Shown in pieces: positions 18,279 to 26,507 of a stretch of 64,000 bases of DNA. Every line of letters starts with the position of its first letter. Position 1 is the stretch's first letter. This DNA comes from G965261775 sp965261775. GTDB lineage: Bacteria > Pseudomonadota > Gammaproteobacteria > Eutrophobiales > Eutrophobiaceae. The translations under genes and the position numbers were made by a program. The notes beneath the pieces are model-generated. The model saw only the letters and a program-made list of their open reading frames with translations, did not search any database and was not told the DNA's origin. The stretch covers positions 2,046,001-2,110,000 of the forward strand of contig OZ253477.1 in the NCBI GenBank assembly GCA_965261775.1, given 5' to 3'.

Positions 18279-19103
18279 ATGGTGAGCAGAATTCAGGCTT
18301 GCTTTGACGCTTTACAGGCGGATAGCAGGAAGGCGTTGATTCCGTTTATCACCGCCGGTGATCCGTCTCCTCAGGTAACCGTTATCCTCATGCATGCGCT
18401 GGTCGAGGCCGGGGCTGATCTGATAGAGCTGGGAGTTCCTTTTTCTGATCCGATGGCGGATGGTCCGGTAATCCAGCGTTCAAGTGAACGTGCCTTGGCA
18501 CATGGTGTCACGACCAGTCATGTCTTCGACATGGTCAGGATGTTCAGAGAAAGTAACACCTCCACCCCGCTGATATTGATGGGATACCTGAATCCGATTG
18601 AGGCCATGGGCTATGATCGATTTTCCACCAGGGCCAATCAGGCGGGTGTTGACGGTATTTTGGTCGTTGATATGCCGCCCGAGGAATCCGCCGCTCTAAC
18701 CGCCGAACTGAAACGCAACCAGCTTGACCAGATTTTTTTAGTCTCCCCCACAACTCGCGATGACCGGATTGAACGCATTTGTGAAGTCGCTACCGGTTTC
18801 TTGTATTATATTTCATTGAAAGGCGTCACCGGCGGTGATCTCCCCGATATTGAATCTGTCGCGGCAAAACTGAATCACATTCGCGGCAAAACCGATTTAC
18901 CGTTGGCCGTGGGTTTTGGGATTAAATCTCCGAAAACCGTTGAGACTATCGGCGGTTTGAGTGATGCGATTGTCATCGGCAGCGCCCTGATTGAATGCGT
19001 CGCCAGATGCGCGGACGATATTGATAAATTAAAGCAGGAGATAAAATCTTGCGTAAGCGCGTTCAGAGAGGCACTGGATAAGTGTAAGGGAAAGGTGGCA
19101 TGA
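18279..19103 (+). CDS. trpA: tryptophan synthase alpha subunit
   Basis: 274 residues, TIM barrel. It cleaves indole-3-glycerol phosphate to indole, channelled to TrpB. The catalytic Glu and Asp lie in ADLIELGVPFSDPMADGPVI (about residues 46-65); other family motifs are LMGYLNPI, VDGILVVDMPPEES, and VGFGIKSPKTV with the phosphate-binding loop. The stop overlaps the accD start (ATGA), so the trp genes continue directly into accD and folC. Confidence 0.96.
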   Translation: MVSRIQACFDALQADSRKALIPFITAGDPSPQVTVILMHALVEAGADLIELGVPFSDPMADGPVIQRSSERALAHGVTTSHVFDMVRMFRESNTSTPLILMGYLNPIEAMGYDRFSTRANQAGVDGILVVDMPPEESAALTAELKRNQLDQIFLVSPTTRDDRIERICEVATGFLYYISLKGVTGGDLPDIESVAAKLNHIRGKTDLPLAVGFGIKSPKTVETIGGLSDAIVIGSALIECVARCADDIDKLKQEIKSCVSAFREALDKCKGKVA

Positions 19104-19963
19104 GCTGGTTTAAAAAGATATTGCCTTCCCGGAATAAAACCAACGGGAACCATCGTCGCGCCGTACCCGAGGGGGTCTGGACCAAATGCAAGGCGTGTAA
19201 ATCCGTGCTTTATCGCGCCGAACAGGAAAGAAACCTCGGGGTCTGTACCGAATGTCATTATCACACGCGTATCGGCGCGCGTGTCCGTCTGGAAAATTTT
19301 TTGGACAAGGAAAATCGCCGGGAGATAGGTTCGTCCATAAAACCGATAGACATTCTTAAATTTCGTGATTCCAGACGTTACAGAGATCGTCTGAAACAGT
19401 CCCAGAAAAATACCGGAGAAGATGAAGCTTTATTGGTCATGGCGGGTAGCTTGAAAGGCCTGCCGGTGGTCGCCAGCGCTTTTGAATTCGGTTTTATGGG
19501 CGGTTCAATGGGTTCGGTTGTCGGTGAGCGCTTCGTGTTGGCGGTGGAGGCTGCGATTGAGACAAAGGCATCGTTGATCTGTTTTGCCAGCAGCGGCGGC
19601 GCCAGGATGCAGGAAGGTTTGTTTTCACTGATGCAGATGGCAAAGACGGCGGCGGCGATTGCCGATTTGCGCCGGAGAAATCTGCCTTATATTTCCGTAT
19701 TGGCCGACCCGACAATGGGGGGCGTCTCCGCCAGTCTGGCGACGCTTGGCGATATCAATATCGCGGAACCGAACGCCCTGATTGGTTTTGCCGGCCCAAG
19801 AGTCATAGAGCAGACAGTCGGGGAAACCCTGCCTGAGGGTTTCCAGCGCAGTGAATTCCTGTTACAGCATGGCGATATTGATACGATTATTGATCGAAGA
19901 GAGCTGCGCGACAGGATAGGCAATTTATTGGCAATGCTCACACACCAGCCCCGTTACACATAA
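19100..19963 (+). CDS. accD: acetyl-CoA carboxylase carboxyltransferase beta subunit
   Basis: 287 residues. With AccA it transfers CO2 from carboxy-biotin to acetyl-CoA, the first step of fatty acid synthesis. The N-terminal zinc ribbon is complete (CKACK near residue 32 and CTECH near residue 51), followed by the crotonase-like domain with FMGGSMGSVVGERFVLAVE, ICFASSGGARMQEGLFSLMQ and DPTMGGVSASLATLGD. The start overlaps the trpA stop by four bases. Confidence 0.96.
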   Translation: MSWFKKILPSRNKTNGNHRRAVPEGVWTKCKACKSVLYRAEQERNLGVCTECHYHTRIGARVRLENFLDKENRREIGSSIKPIDILKFRDSRRYRDRLKQSQKNTGEDEALLVMAGSLKGLPVVASAFEFGFMGGSMGSVVGERFVLAVEAAIETKASLICFASSGGARMQEGLFSLMQMAKTAAAIADLRRRNLPYISVLADPTMGGVSASLATLGDINIAEPNALIGFAGPRVIEQTVGETLPEGFQRSEFLLQHGDIDTIIDRRELRDRIGNLLAMLTHQPRYT

Positions 19964-19997
19964 GTTGTGGTTTAATCAGGCTGTTTCGCAGATTAAG

Positions 19998-21329
19998 ATG
20001 AAAGTACAACCCATCTCCGCAGTAGCCGTCAACCAGGCGCCATCGCGTTTTGACCATCTGGAAGAATGGTTGCAGTGGCAGGAGAATCTGCACTTCACCG
20101 CAATTGAACTGGGTCTGGAGCGTTGTCGTCAGGTGGCCGAAAATATGGGTTTTTTGAATCCTGCTTATACCATCATCAGCATTGCCGGCACCAATGGCAA
20201 AGGTTCCAGCATCACTTTACTCGACCAGATACTGCGTAACGCCGGTTATAAAACAGGGCGTTATACCTCCCCGCACTTGTTGCGTTACAACGAGCGCGTT
20301 TGTATCAATGGCAAAGCCGTCAGCGACGCCGAATTATGCGAATCATTTGAGCGGATTTATCGCGCCCGGGGAGACATCTCGTTGACCTACTTTGAATTCG
20401 GTACCCTTGCGGCGCTGGATATTTTTCGACAATACAATATTGAAATTGCCCTTCTGGAAGTCGGTTTGGGCGGGCGTCTGGATGCGGTGAACGTGCTGGA
20501 TGCCGATGTGGCGCTGATCACCAGTATCGACCTTGACCATCAGCAATGGCTGGGTAGCTCCCGCGAGAGTATCGCCCGGGAAAAGGCTGGCATTTTCCGT
20601 AATCGGGCGCCAGCGATATGTTCTGATCCAAACCCGCCGCAAAGCCTGCTTGATTGCGCGTATGCGCTTGATACGCCGCTGTTCGTTGCCGATCGCGATT
20701 ATAAATATTCCATCGGCAGGGATTGCTGGGGCTGGCAATCCGGTCAGACCAGACTGGATAATTTGCCGAGGCCGATGCAGTATTGTGATTTTCAACTGCA
20801 GAACGCCGCTGGTGTTTTGATGTTGCTGCATAAAATCAGACACGACTATCCCTGCGATGAAGACAGCATTCGTCGGGGCCTCAATGATTTTCGTCTTGAT
20901 GGTCGTATGCAGGTTATTCCGGGTAAAATACAAAAGGTGCTTGATGTCGCGCACAATCGCGGGTCCATCAGGGCCCTGGTGGATAACTTAAAATTAATGC
21001 CCTGCACGGGTAAAACGCATATTCTGATCAGTATATATAAAGACAAGGACCATCTTGAGATATTCAGGATGCTGCATGAAGTGGCTGATAGCTGGAATAT
21101 CGCGACACTCAAAGGTGAGCGCGGTAGCAAGGCGGAGGCGCTGGCGCACTGTCTTGGAACACTGGGTATTGGTGAAAATGTGAATACTTTTGATACAGTC
21201 AAAGAAGCATTGGAGCATATTGACACAGTTTCCATGCCCGGGGACCGCGCCGTGATTACCGGTTCATTTATCACTGTAGGCAAGGCGTTGTCCCATTGCC
21301 TGAGATTTTCTGAATGCGGCAAAGATTAA
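19998..21329 (+). CDS. folC: dihydrofolate/folylpolyglutamate synthase
   Basis: 443 residues from ATG 19998 (an in-frame TTG at 19965, directly after accD, would add 11 residues and cannot be excluded). It adds glutamate to dihydropteroate and folates. The Mur-ligase-type P-loop IISIAGTNGKGSSITLLDQI, the RYTSPHLLRYNERVCINGK Omega loop, LEVGLGGRLDAVN, TSIDLDHQQWLG and VLDVAHNRGSIRAL (family form DVAHNP) are all present. It sits in the accD-folC-dedD-cvpA-purF order typical of the class, and overlaps the SPOR gene by 16 bases. Confidence 0.95.
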   Translation: MKVQPISAVAVNQAPSRFDHLEEWLQWQENLHFTAIELGLERCRQVAENMGFLNPAYTIISIAGTNGKGSSITLLDQILRNAGYKTGRYTSPHLLRYNERVCINGKAVSDAELCESFERIYRARGDISLTYFEFGTLAALDIFRQYNIEIALLEVGLGGRLDAVNVLDADVALITSIDLDHQQWLGSSRESIAREKAGIFRNRAPAICSDPNPPQSLLDCAYALDTPLFVADRDYKYSIGRDCWGWQSGQTRLDNLPRPMQYCDFQLQNAAGVLMLLHKIRHDYPCDEDSIRRGLNDFRLDGRMQVIPGKIQKVLDVAHNRGSIRALVDNLKLMPCTGKTHILISIYKDKDHLEIFRMLHEVADSWNIATLKGERGSKAEALAHCLGTLGIGENVNTFDTVKEALEHIDTVSMPGDRAVITGSFITVGKALSHCLRFSECGKD

Positions 21330-21916
21330 AGGAACGTCTGGTCGGCGCGGTGATATTGATTCTTGTCGGCGCTGTTTTTATCCCGCTGTTATTAAGCAGA
21401 CTGTTTAACCCGGACTTGATGACGACAACCAATATTCCCCCGCGTCCTGTGTCCCAATTTGAACCAGTGACATTACAGCCATTACCTTCCGTTGAATCAC
21501 TTGAACCGGTCGTGGAATCTGTGGAGCCCTCAATAGACGGTATGCCAGTGCAGAAAATACCCGATTCCGTTACTGTGGAGGAAACAAAAGTAACAGTATC
21601 GCAGGCGAGTCCTTTGGATAATGCCGCGAAAGGCAAAGAAATTCAGGGCGTGTCTTCCGGAGCCGGACAGACCTCCGGGTTAAGCGCCTGGGTAGTGCAA
21701 CTGGGCAGTTTCTCCGACAGGGTCAATGCCGAAGCATTAAGTACGAAGTTGAAAAAGGAGGACTTCCCGGCATTTGTAGACACTATTATACGAGATGAAA
21801 AAACAGTATATCGGGTCCGGGTAGGGCCGGAATTACTACGTTCTAATGCGGACGCCCTGTTAAAAGATATAGACACCCGGATGAAATTGAAAGGTATCGT
21901 CTTAAGTCACCCTTAA
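21314..21916 (+). CDS. dedD: DedD-like SPOR-domain cell division protein
   Basis: 200 residues. One N-terminal membrane helix (VGAVILILVGAVFIPLLLS, about 9-27), a Pro/Glu/Val-rich linker (about 45-110) and a C-terminal SPOR domain (about 120-195, WVVQLGSFSDRVNAEALSTK to YRVRVGPELLRSNADALL). SPOR domains bind denuded peptidoglycan at the septum. Start overlaps the end of folC, the same coupling found around this locus in other gammaproteobacteria. Confidence 0.9.
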   Translation: MRQRLKERLVGAVILILVGAVFIPLLLSRLFNPDLMTTTNIPPRPVSQFEPVTLQPLPSVESLEPVVESVEPSIDGMPVQKIPDSVTVEETKVTVSQASPLDNAAKGKEIQGVSSGAGQTSGLSAWVVQLGSFSDRVNAEALSTKLKKEDFPAFVDTIIRDEKTVYRVRVGPELLRSNADALLKDIDTRMKLKGIVLSHP

Positions 21917-21930
21917 TCTGGACATTGCTC

Positions 21931-22422
21931 ATGACCCCACTGGATATCATTATAGTATTCCTGATTTTTATCTCTGCCGTCTTTGGTATTTTTTACGGCT
22001 TTCTGAATATCTTCTTTTCATTCTTGTCATGGGGGATAGCGGTGTTCTTGTCTATCAAACTGATGCCCTATGTTTCACCCTTTTTTGAAGGGTATATTAA
22101 TACGCCGATGTTAAGAGATATACTGTCATTCGCCGTCCTGTTTTTCCTGAGTCTGTTTATATTGACAGGCGTCGGTTACCTGATAGTCAAACTGCTCAAG
22201 CGGGAGGGGTTAAGCGCCGTAGACCGGGTTTTGGGCATGTTGCTGGGGCTGGGTCTGGGGGGGTTGACGGTAGCCCTGACAGTATTTTTAGCCGGTTTCA
22301 CAGCCTTTCCGAAAGAGCCTTTCTGGACGCAATCGAGTCTGGTTGAACCGTTTGAAGAGATCAGCGTGCAGAGCGCACAATATTTACCGGCTTCGTTGAA
22401 AGAGTATCATGGCTACGAGTGA
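21931..22422 (+). CDS. cvpA: CvpA family membrane protein
   Basis: 163 residues from ATG 21931 (a TTG at 21925 two codons earlier is less likely). Four membrane helices: about 5-25, 30-47, 60-82 and 100-122. Opening TPLDIIIVFLIFISAVFGIF and the LDRVLG-like motif, here VDRVLGMLLGLGLGGLTVAL, are typical. In Escherichia coli CvpA is needed for colicin V production and envelope stress resistance and precedes purF, as here. Confidence 0.93.
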   Translation: MTPLDIIIVFLIFISAVFGIFYGFLNIFFSFLSWGIAVFLSIKLMPYVSPFFEGYINTPMLRDILSFAVLFFLSLFILTGVGYLIVKLLKREGLSAVDRVLGMLLGLGLGGLTVALTVFLAGFTAFPKEPFWTQSSLVEPFEEISVQSAQYLPASLKEYHGYE

Positions 22423-22459
22423 ACCTGACGATAAAAGCAGATCTGTTTTTTAAAACAAC

Positions 22460-23980
22460 ATGTGTGGAATAATCGGTATTGTTGCCAGAAATCCGGTTAA
22501 TCAGGCTATCTATGATGGTCTGACGGTACTGCAACACCGTGGGCAGGATGCCGCCGGCATAGTGACCTGTGATGCCAGCAGGCTTTACTTGCGCAAGAAT
22601 AACGGGCTTGTCCGTGATGTGTTTCATACCCGGCACATGGTTAATCTGAAAGGGAATATGGGGATAGGCCATGTACGTTATCCCACCGCGGGCTGCTCAT
22701 CTTCCGTCGAGGCACAGCCATTTTATGTGAACTCACCGTATGGCGTTACGCTGGCGCATAACGGCAATTTAACCAACGCCGAAAGTCTGAAAGAAGGCCT
22801 GATGCGAGATGGCCACCGCCATCTGAACACCGATTCCGATTCCGAAGTATTGCTGAATATTCTCGCGCATGAATTGAACTTAATCGGCAAACTGCGGCGC
22901 GATTTATTGCCTGAAGATATCTTCAAGGCCGTGGCGAAGCTGCATCAGCGTTGCAAGGGGGGCTATGCCGCCGTTGCGATGATCGTGGGTGTCGGTATAT
23001 TGGGCTTTCGCGACCCGAACGGTATTCGCCCGGTGATATTCGGCAAGCGTGAAACCGACCGTGGTACGGAATTTATTATTGCCTCGGAGAGCGTTGCGAT
23101 CGACATGCTCAATTTTCAGCTTATTCGCGATATCCTCCCCGGAGAAGCCGTGTTTATCAGCGTGGACGGAACACTGCATACGTATCAATGCGCGGATAAT
23201 CCCCGGTACAACCCCTGCATTTTTGAACATGTTTACCTCGCCCGGCCGGACTCAATTATTGACGGGATATCAGTGCACAAGGCGCGCCTGAGAATGGGAG
23301 AATTACTTGCGGAAAAGATACTGAAACGTTACCCCGGGCACGACATCGACGTTGTTATTCCCATCCCGGACTCCAGCCGGACGGCCGCCTTGCCTTTAGC
23401 CAACGAGCTTGGCGTGAAATATCGCGAGGGGTTTGTCAAAAACCGATACATACCGCGAACATTTATTATGCCGGGGCAAAGCATACGCAAAAAATCGGTG
23501 CGTCGTAAATTAAACGCGATTGGACTGGAATTCAAAGACAAAAATGTCCTGCTGGTTGATGACTCCATTGTCAGGGGAACCACCTCAAGGGAAATTGTGC
23601 AAATGGCCCGCGAGTCCGGCGCAAAACGCGTCTACCTTGCCTCGGCCGCGCCGCCCGTGCGTTACCCGAATGTCTATGGCATCGATATGCCGACATCAAC
23701 GGAATTGATCGCTTTTAATCGCACTGTTGAAGAAGTGGCTGAAATCATCGGCGTTGACTGGCTTGTTTATCAGGATATTGAAGATCTACTCAGCTCAGCC
23801 AGGCGGGGCAACCAGGAACTCACGCATTTTGACACCTCCTGTTTTACCGGAGAATATGTGACCGGCGACATCACCCGGGATTATCTGGCACGCATTGAGT
23901 CAATGCGCAGCGATTTGGCCAAAAAAAAGAATGACGCCGATAAGGAACTGACTGACTTAAACAGCAATCAGGACTTTTAG
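22460..23980 (+). CDS. purF: amidophosphoribosyltransferase
   Basis: 506 residues. First step of purine synthesis: transfers ammonia from glutamine to PRPP. Met1 is directly followed by the catalytic Cys of the Ntn glutaminase (CGIIGIVARNP); GHVRYPTAG and LAHNGNL complete that domain. The C-terminal half is a phosphoribosyltransferase with the PRPP loop VLLVDDSIVRGTTSREIV near residue 363. It is 37 bases downstream of cvpA, closing the conserved block. The 240 bases that follow, up to the tRNA, hold no convincing gene. Confidence 0.97.
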   Translation: MCGIIGIVARNPVNQAIYDGLTVLQHRGQDAAGIVTCDASRLYLRKNNGLVRDVFHTRHMVNLKGNMGIGHVRYPTAGCSSSVEAQPFYVNSPYGVTLAHNGNLTNAESLKEGLMRDGHRHLNTDSDSEVLLNILAHELNLIGKLRRDLLPEDIFKAVAKLHQRCKGGYAAVAMIVGVGILGFRDPNGIRPVIFGKRETDRGTEFIIASESVAIDMLNFQLIRDILPGEAVFISVDGTLHTYQCADNPRYNPCIFEHVYLARPDSIIDGISVHKARLRMGELLAEKILKRYPGHDIDVVIPIPDSSRTAALPLANELGVKYREGFVKNRYIPRTFIMPGQSIRKKSVRRKLNAIGLEFKDKNVLLVDDSIVRGTTSREIVQMARESGAKRVYLASAAPPVRYPNVYGIDMPTSTELIAFNRTVEEVAEIIGVDWLVYQDIEDLLSSARRGNQELTHFDTSCFTGEYVTGDITRDYLARIESMRSDLAKKKNDADKELTDLNSNQDF

Positions 23981-24220
23981 AAAAGCCATAGCGCCACTCC
24001 TTCATAAAAGCTGTCGCCATCCTCTGGTGAAAGCGCGCCGCTATCATTGCCTGCTTCACCACGAAGGATTTCACCCTCTTTCGGGTGACCCCCTGTCTCC
24101 CGCGCTTTCCGTTGTCGTTTGATTATCCGGCGCAATTCCAATATCATATGGCGTCCGCTCATCGTTTTGACACCGTTAATCAAGAGAAAGCGTTTTTGGG
24201 TATTGAGACAAGCGGTCAAC

Positions 24221-24297
24221 GCGCCCGTAGCTCAGTTGGATAGAGTACCTGGCTACGAACCAGGAGGTCGGAGGTTCAAATCCTTCCGGGCGCGCCA
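24221..24297 (+). tRNA. tRNA-Arg (anticodon ACG)
   Basis: A 77-base cloverleaf with encoded CCA. The acceptor arms GCGCCCG and CGGGCGC pair fully, with discriminator G. The anticodon stem CCTGG/CCAGG encloses loop CTACGAA, so the anticodon is ACG at 24255-24257. The T loop is GTTCAAATC and the D arm has AGCTCAGTTGGATAGAGT. The type I restriction island starts immediately downstream, a common arrangement because tRNA 3' ends serve as integration sites; no clear copy of the tRNA end was seen at the other border of the island. Confidence 0.97.
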
Positions 24298-24440
24298 CTT
24301 CCTCCAGGTCTTCACCTTTTCCAATCGCGCTGGCATTCAGTGCCGGGCGTCTGCCCGGGCGCCAAAATCACCATGCCCCCCGAATTTTGAATATCCCGCG
24401 TCATGACAGACCATATTTTAATGTTAAGATAAACAAGTTT

Positions 24441-24476
24441 ATGGGGAAACGCAGGGGGAAACGCATGGGGAAACGC
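24441..24476 (+). repeat. three tandem 12-base repeats at the hsdM translation start
   Basis: Three direct copies of ATGGGGAAACGC (the middle one AGGGGGAAACGC) lie directly before the chosen hsdM ATG at 24477. Copies one and three contain in-frame ATG codons, giving three possible starts (24441, 24465, 24477), each followed by Met-Gly-Lys-Arg, and each GGGG can serve as a Shine-Dalgarno for the next start. Confidence 0.85.
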
Positions 24477-26507
24477 ATGGATGAAGCACAGTTTCTGAAT
24501 AATCTTGAAAAGAAACTCTGGAATGCCGCCGACAAGTTGCGTTCCAATATCGACGCCGCTGAATACAAGCACGTCGTACTCGGCCTGATCTTTCTCAAAT
24601 ATGTCAGCGATGCCTTTGCGGAACGCCAAAGCGCGCTTGAAGCAATACTCCGTGACGAAAACCATGAGTACGGCGTATTACGTAAAAACTGCGCCTCTGA
24701 CGAAGAATACGAAGCCACCATTAAAAATGAACTGGAAATCCGCGACTACTACATCGAGGAAAACGTCTTCTGGGTCCCCGCATTAGCCCGTTGGGAAAAC
24801 CTGCAAAAAAACGCCAGGGTCGCGCCGGGCACGGCAATCGAAATCAAAAACGGCAAAAAGGACACCTATAAATTCACCAGCATTGGCAAACTCATTGACG
24901 ACGCCCTGGAAGCCATCGAAAAGGAAAACCCCAAACTCAAAAACGTCCTCGACAAAAACTACGCTCGCCGCCAGATAGACCCGAATATCCTTGGCCAGCT
25001 CATTGATAAAATCGCCGAGGTCCCGTTCCACTACGAAACGCTAAACGCCAAAGACATCCTCGGCCATGTCTACGAATACTGCCTCGGTCAATTCGCCCTG
25101 AATGAAGGCAAAAAGGGCGGCCAGTTCTACACCCCCAAAGCCATCGTCACCCTCATCGTCGAAATGCTGCAACCCTGGAAAGGCCGCGTCTACGACCCCG
25201 CCATGGGCTCTGGCGGATTCTTCGTGCAAAGCGAACGCTTCATCGAAGAACACAAAGGCAAACTGCGCAACCTCTCCGTCTATGGCCAGGAATCCAACCC
25301 CACCACCTGGCGCCTGGCGGCGATGAATATGGCCATCCGCGGCATCGACTTCAACTTCGGCGGCGCACCGGCCAACACCTTCAGCAACGACAAACACCCC
25401 GACCTGCGCGCCGACTTCGTCATGGCCAATCCTCCCTTCAACATGAAAGAATGGAACACCGGCGTCAAAGACGACGACCGCCGCTGGCAATACGGCGCCC
25501 CGCCCGCCAACAACGCCAACTTCGCCTGGATGCAACACATGCTCTACCACCTCGCGCCAAACGGCAGCATGGGCCTGTTGCTCGCCAACGGCTCCATGAG
25601 CTCCAACACCAGCAACGAAGGCGAAATCCGCAAACGCCTGCTGGAAGAAGACCGCGTTGAATGCATGGTCGCGCTCCCCGGCCAACTGTTTACCAACACC
25701 CAGATCCCCGCCTGCATCTGGTTTCTCACCAAAAACAAAAAGGCCTCTTCCAGTCATTCCCGCGAATCAAGCCGTCATTCCAGCGAACCAAGCCATTATT
25801 CCCGCGAACCAAGCCGTCATTCCCGCGAAAGCGGGAACCCGGGTTTTAGAAACCGTACCGGCGAAGTCCTCTTCATTGACGCCCGCCACCTGGGCTACAT
25901 GAAAGACCGCGTCCTGCGTGACTTCACACCGGAGGACATAACGAAAATCGCCGATACCTTCCAATCATGGCGTCATTCCTGCGAACCAAGCCATCATTCC
26001 CACGAACCACATTCCAGCGAATCAAGCCGTCATTCTCACGAACCAAGCCATCATTCCCACGAACCACATTCCTGCGAACCAAGCCATCATTCCCACGAAC
26101 CACATTCCTGCGAACCAAGCCATCATTCCCACGAACCACATTCCAGCGAATCAAGCCGTCATTCTCACGAACCAAGCCATCATTCCCACGAACCACATTC
26201 CTGCGAACCAAGCCATCATTCCAGCGAATCAAGCCGTCATTCCCGCGAAAGCGGGAATCCAGAAGTTTCAGAATACGAAGACATTGCCGGGTTCTGCAAA
26301 TCTGTGACATTAGATGAAATCAAAAAACACGACTACGTCCTCACCCCGGGCCGTTACGTCGGCGCCGCCGAAGAAGACGATGGGGGCGAACCCTTTGAGG
26401 AAAAAATGGCGCGCCTCACCGCCAGACTCAAAGACCAGTTTGAACAAAGCGACAAACTGGAAGCGGAGATTAAAAAGAATTTGGCGGGGTTGGGGTATGA
26501 ATTTTAA
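24477..26507 (+). CDS. hsdM: type I restriction-modification methyltransferase (M) subunit with repeat insertions
   Basis: 676 residues from ATG 24477. N6-adenine methyltransferase subunit of a type I enzyme. The N-terminal helical domain opens with LEKKLWNAADKLRSNIDAAE; the SAM site DPAMGSGGFF starts at residue 240; the catalytic NPPF is at residues 318-321. Family stretches ACIWFLTKNK, RTGEVLFIDARHLGYM and HDYVLTPGRYVG are all present. It is about 130 residues longer than expected, because two His/Ser/Glu-rich insertions (about residues 427-455 and 500-595) are encoded by repeat DNA, each placed between conserved blocks and in frame. Third codon positions are strongly C-rich, unlike the cargo genes downstream. 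The last 11 bases overlap hsdS. Confidence 0.93.
   Translation: MDEAQFLNNLEKKLWNAADKLRSNIDAAEYKHVVLGLIFLKYVSDAFAERQSALEAILRDENHEYGVLRKNCASDEEYEATIKNELEIRDYYIEENVFWVPALARWENLQKNARVAPGTAIEIKNGKKDTYKFTSIGKLIDDALEAIEKENPKLKNVLDKNYARRQIDPNILGQLIDKIAEVPFHYETLNAKDILGHVYEYCLGQFALNEGKKGGQFYTPKAIVTLIVEMLQPWKGRVYDPAMGSGGFFVQSERFIEEHKGKLRNLSVYGQESNPTTWRLAAMNMAIRGIDFNFGGAPANTFSNDKHPDLRADFVMANPPFNMKEWNTGVKDDDRRWQYGAPPANNANFAWMQHMLYHLAPNGSMGLLLANGSMSSNTSNEGEIRKRLLEEDRVECMVALPGQLFTNTQIPACIWFLTKNKKASSSHSRESSRHSSEPSHYSREPSRHSRESGNPGFRNRTGEVLFIDARHLGYMKDRVLRDFTPEDITKIADTFQSWRHSCEPSHHSHEPHSSESSRHSHEPSHHSHEPHSCEPSHHSHEPHSCEPSHHSHEPHSSESSRHSHEPSHHSHEPHSCEPSHHSSESSRHSRESGNPEVSEYEDIAGFCKSVTLDEIKKHDYVLTPGRYVGAAEEDDGGEPFEEKMARLTARLKDQFEQSDKLEAEIKKNLAGLGYEF
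25754..25840 (+). repeat. REP-like palindromic repeat cluster within hsdM (first block)
   Basis: Four imperfect units of about 21 bases of the type CATTCCCGCGAANCAAGCC end in a full palindrome, CATTCCCGCGAAAGCGGGAA. The read-through peptide is an HSREPS-like repeat. The palindrome is the kind known from Neisseria (dRS-like) and many other proteobacterial genomes, where translated copies give the familiar RESGNP peptide. Confidence 0.85.
25974..26260 (+). repeat. REP-like palindromic repeat cluster within hsdM (second, larger block)
   Basis: About 287 bases made of roughly 14 alternating units (CATTCCCACGAACCA, CATTCCTGCGAACCAAGC, CATTCCAGCGAATCAAGCC) ending again in a complete palindrome CATTCCCGCGAAAGCGGGAA. 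There is a higher-order period: a set of units from about 26010 reappears at about 26140. All units are multiples of three, so hsdM stays open; the peptide is rich in His, Ser, Glu and Pro with some Cys. Confidence 0.88.

Noticed and set aside
24066..24090. Hairpin TCACCC-N6-GGGTGA after purF as a terminator
   Set aside because: The stem is short and no T tract follows, so it is not convincing.
23977..24219. 80-codon minus-strand frame between purF and the tRNA
   Set aside because: No ribosome binding site, low-complexity charged composition, no recognisable motif.
24352..24363. CCCGGGCGCCA after tRNA-Arg as an attachment-site copy of the tRNA 3' end
   Set aside because: Only about 11 bases with a mismatch, 60 bases from the tRNA, and no matching copy at the right border of the island.
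25041..25757. Long antisense frame opposite hsdM (238 codons, Gly/Val/Ala-rich)
   Set aside because: It is the mirror of C-rich third codon positions in hsdM; composition is typical of shadow frames and there is no ribosome binding site.
25924..26310. Repeat region in hsdM as a CRISPR array
   Set aside because: Units are contiguous imperfect palindrome halves without spacers of constant length and are read in frame as protein.
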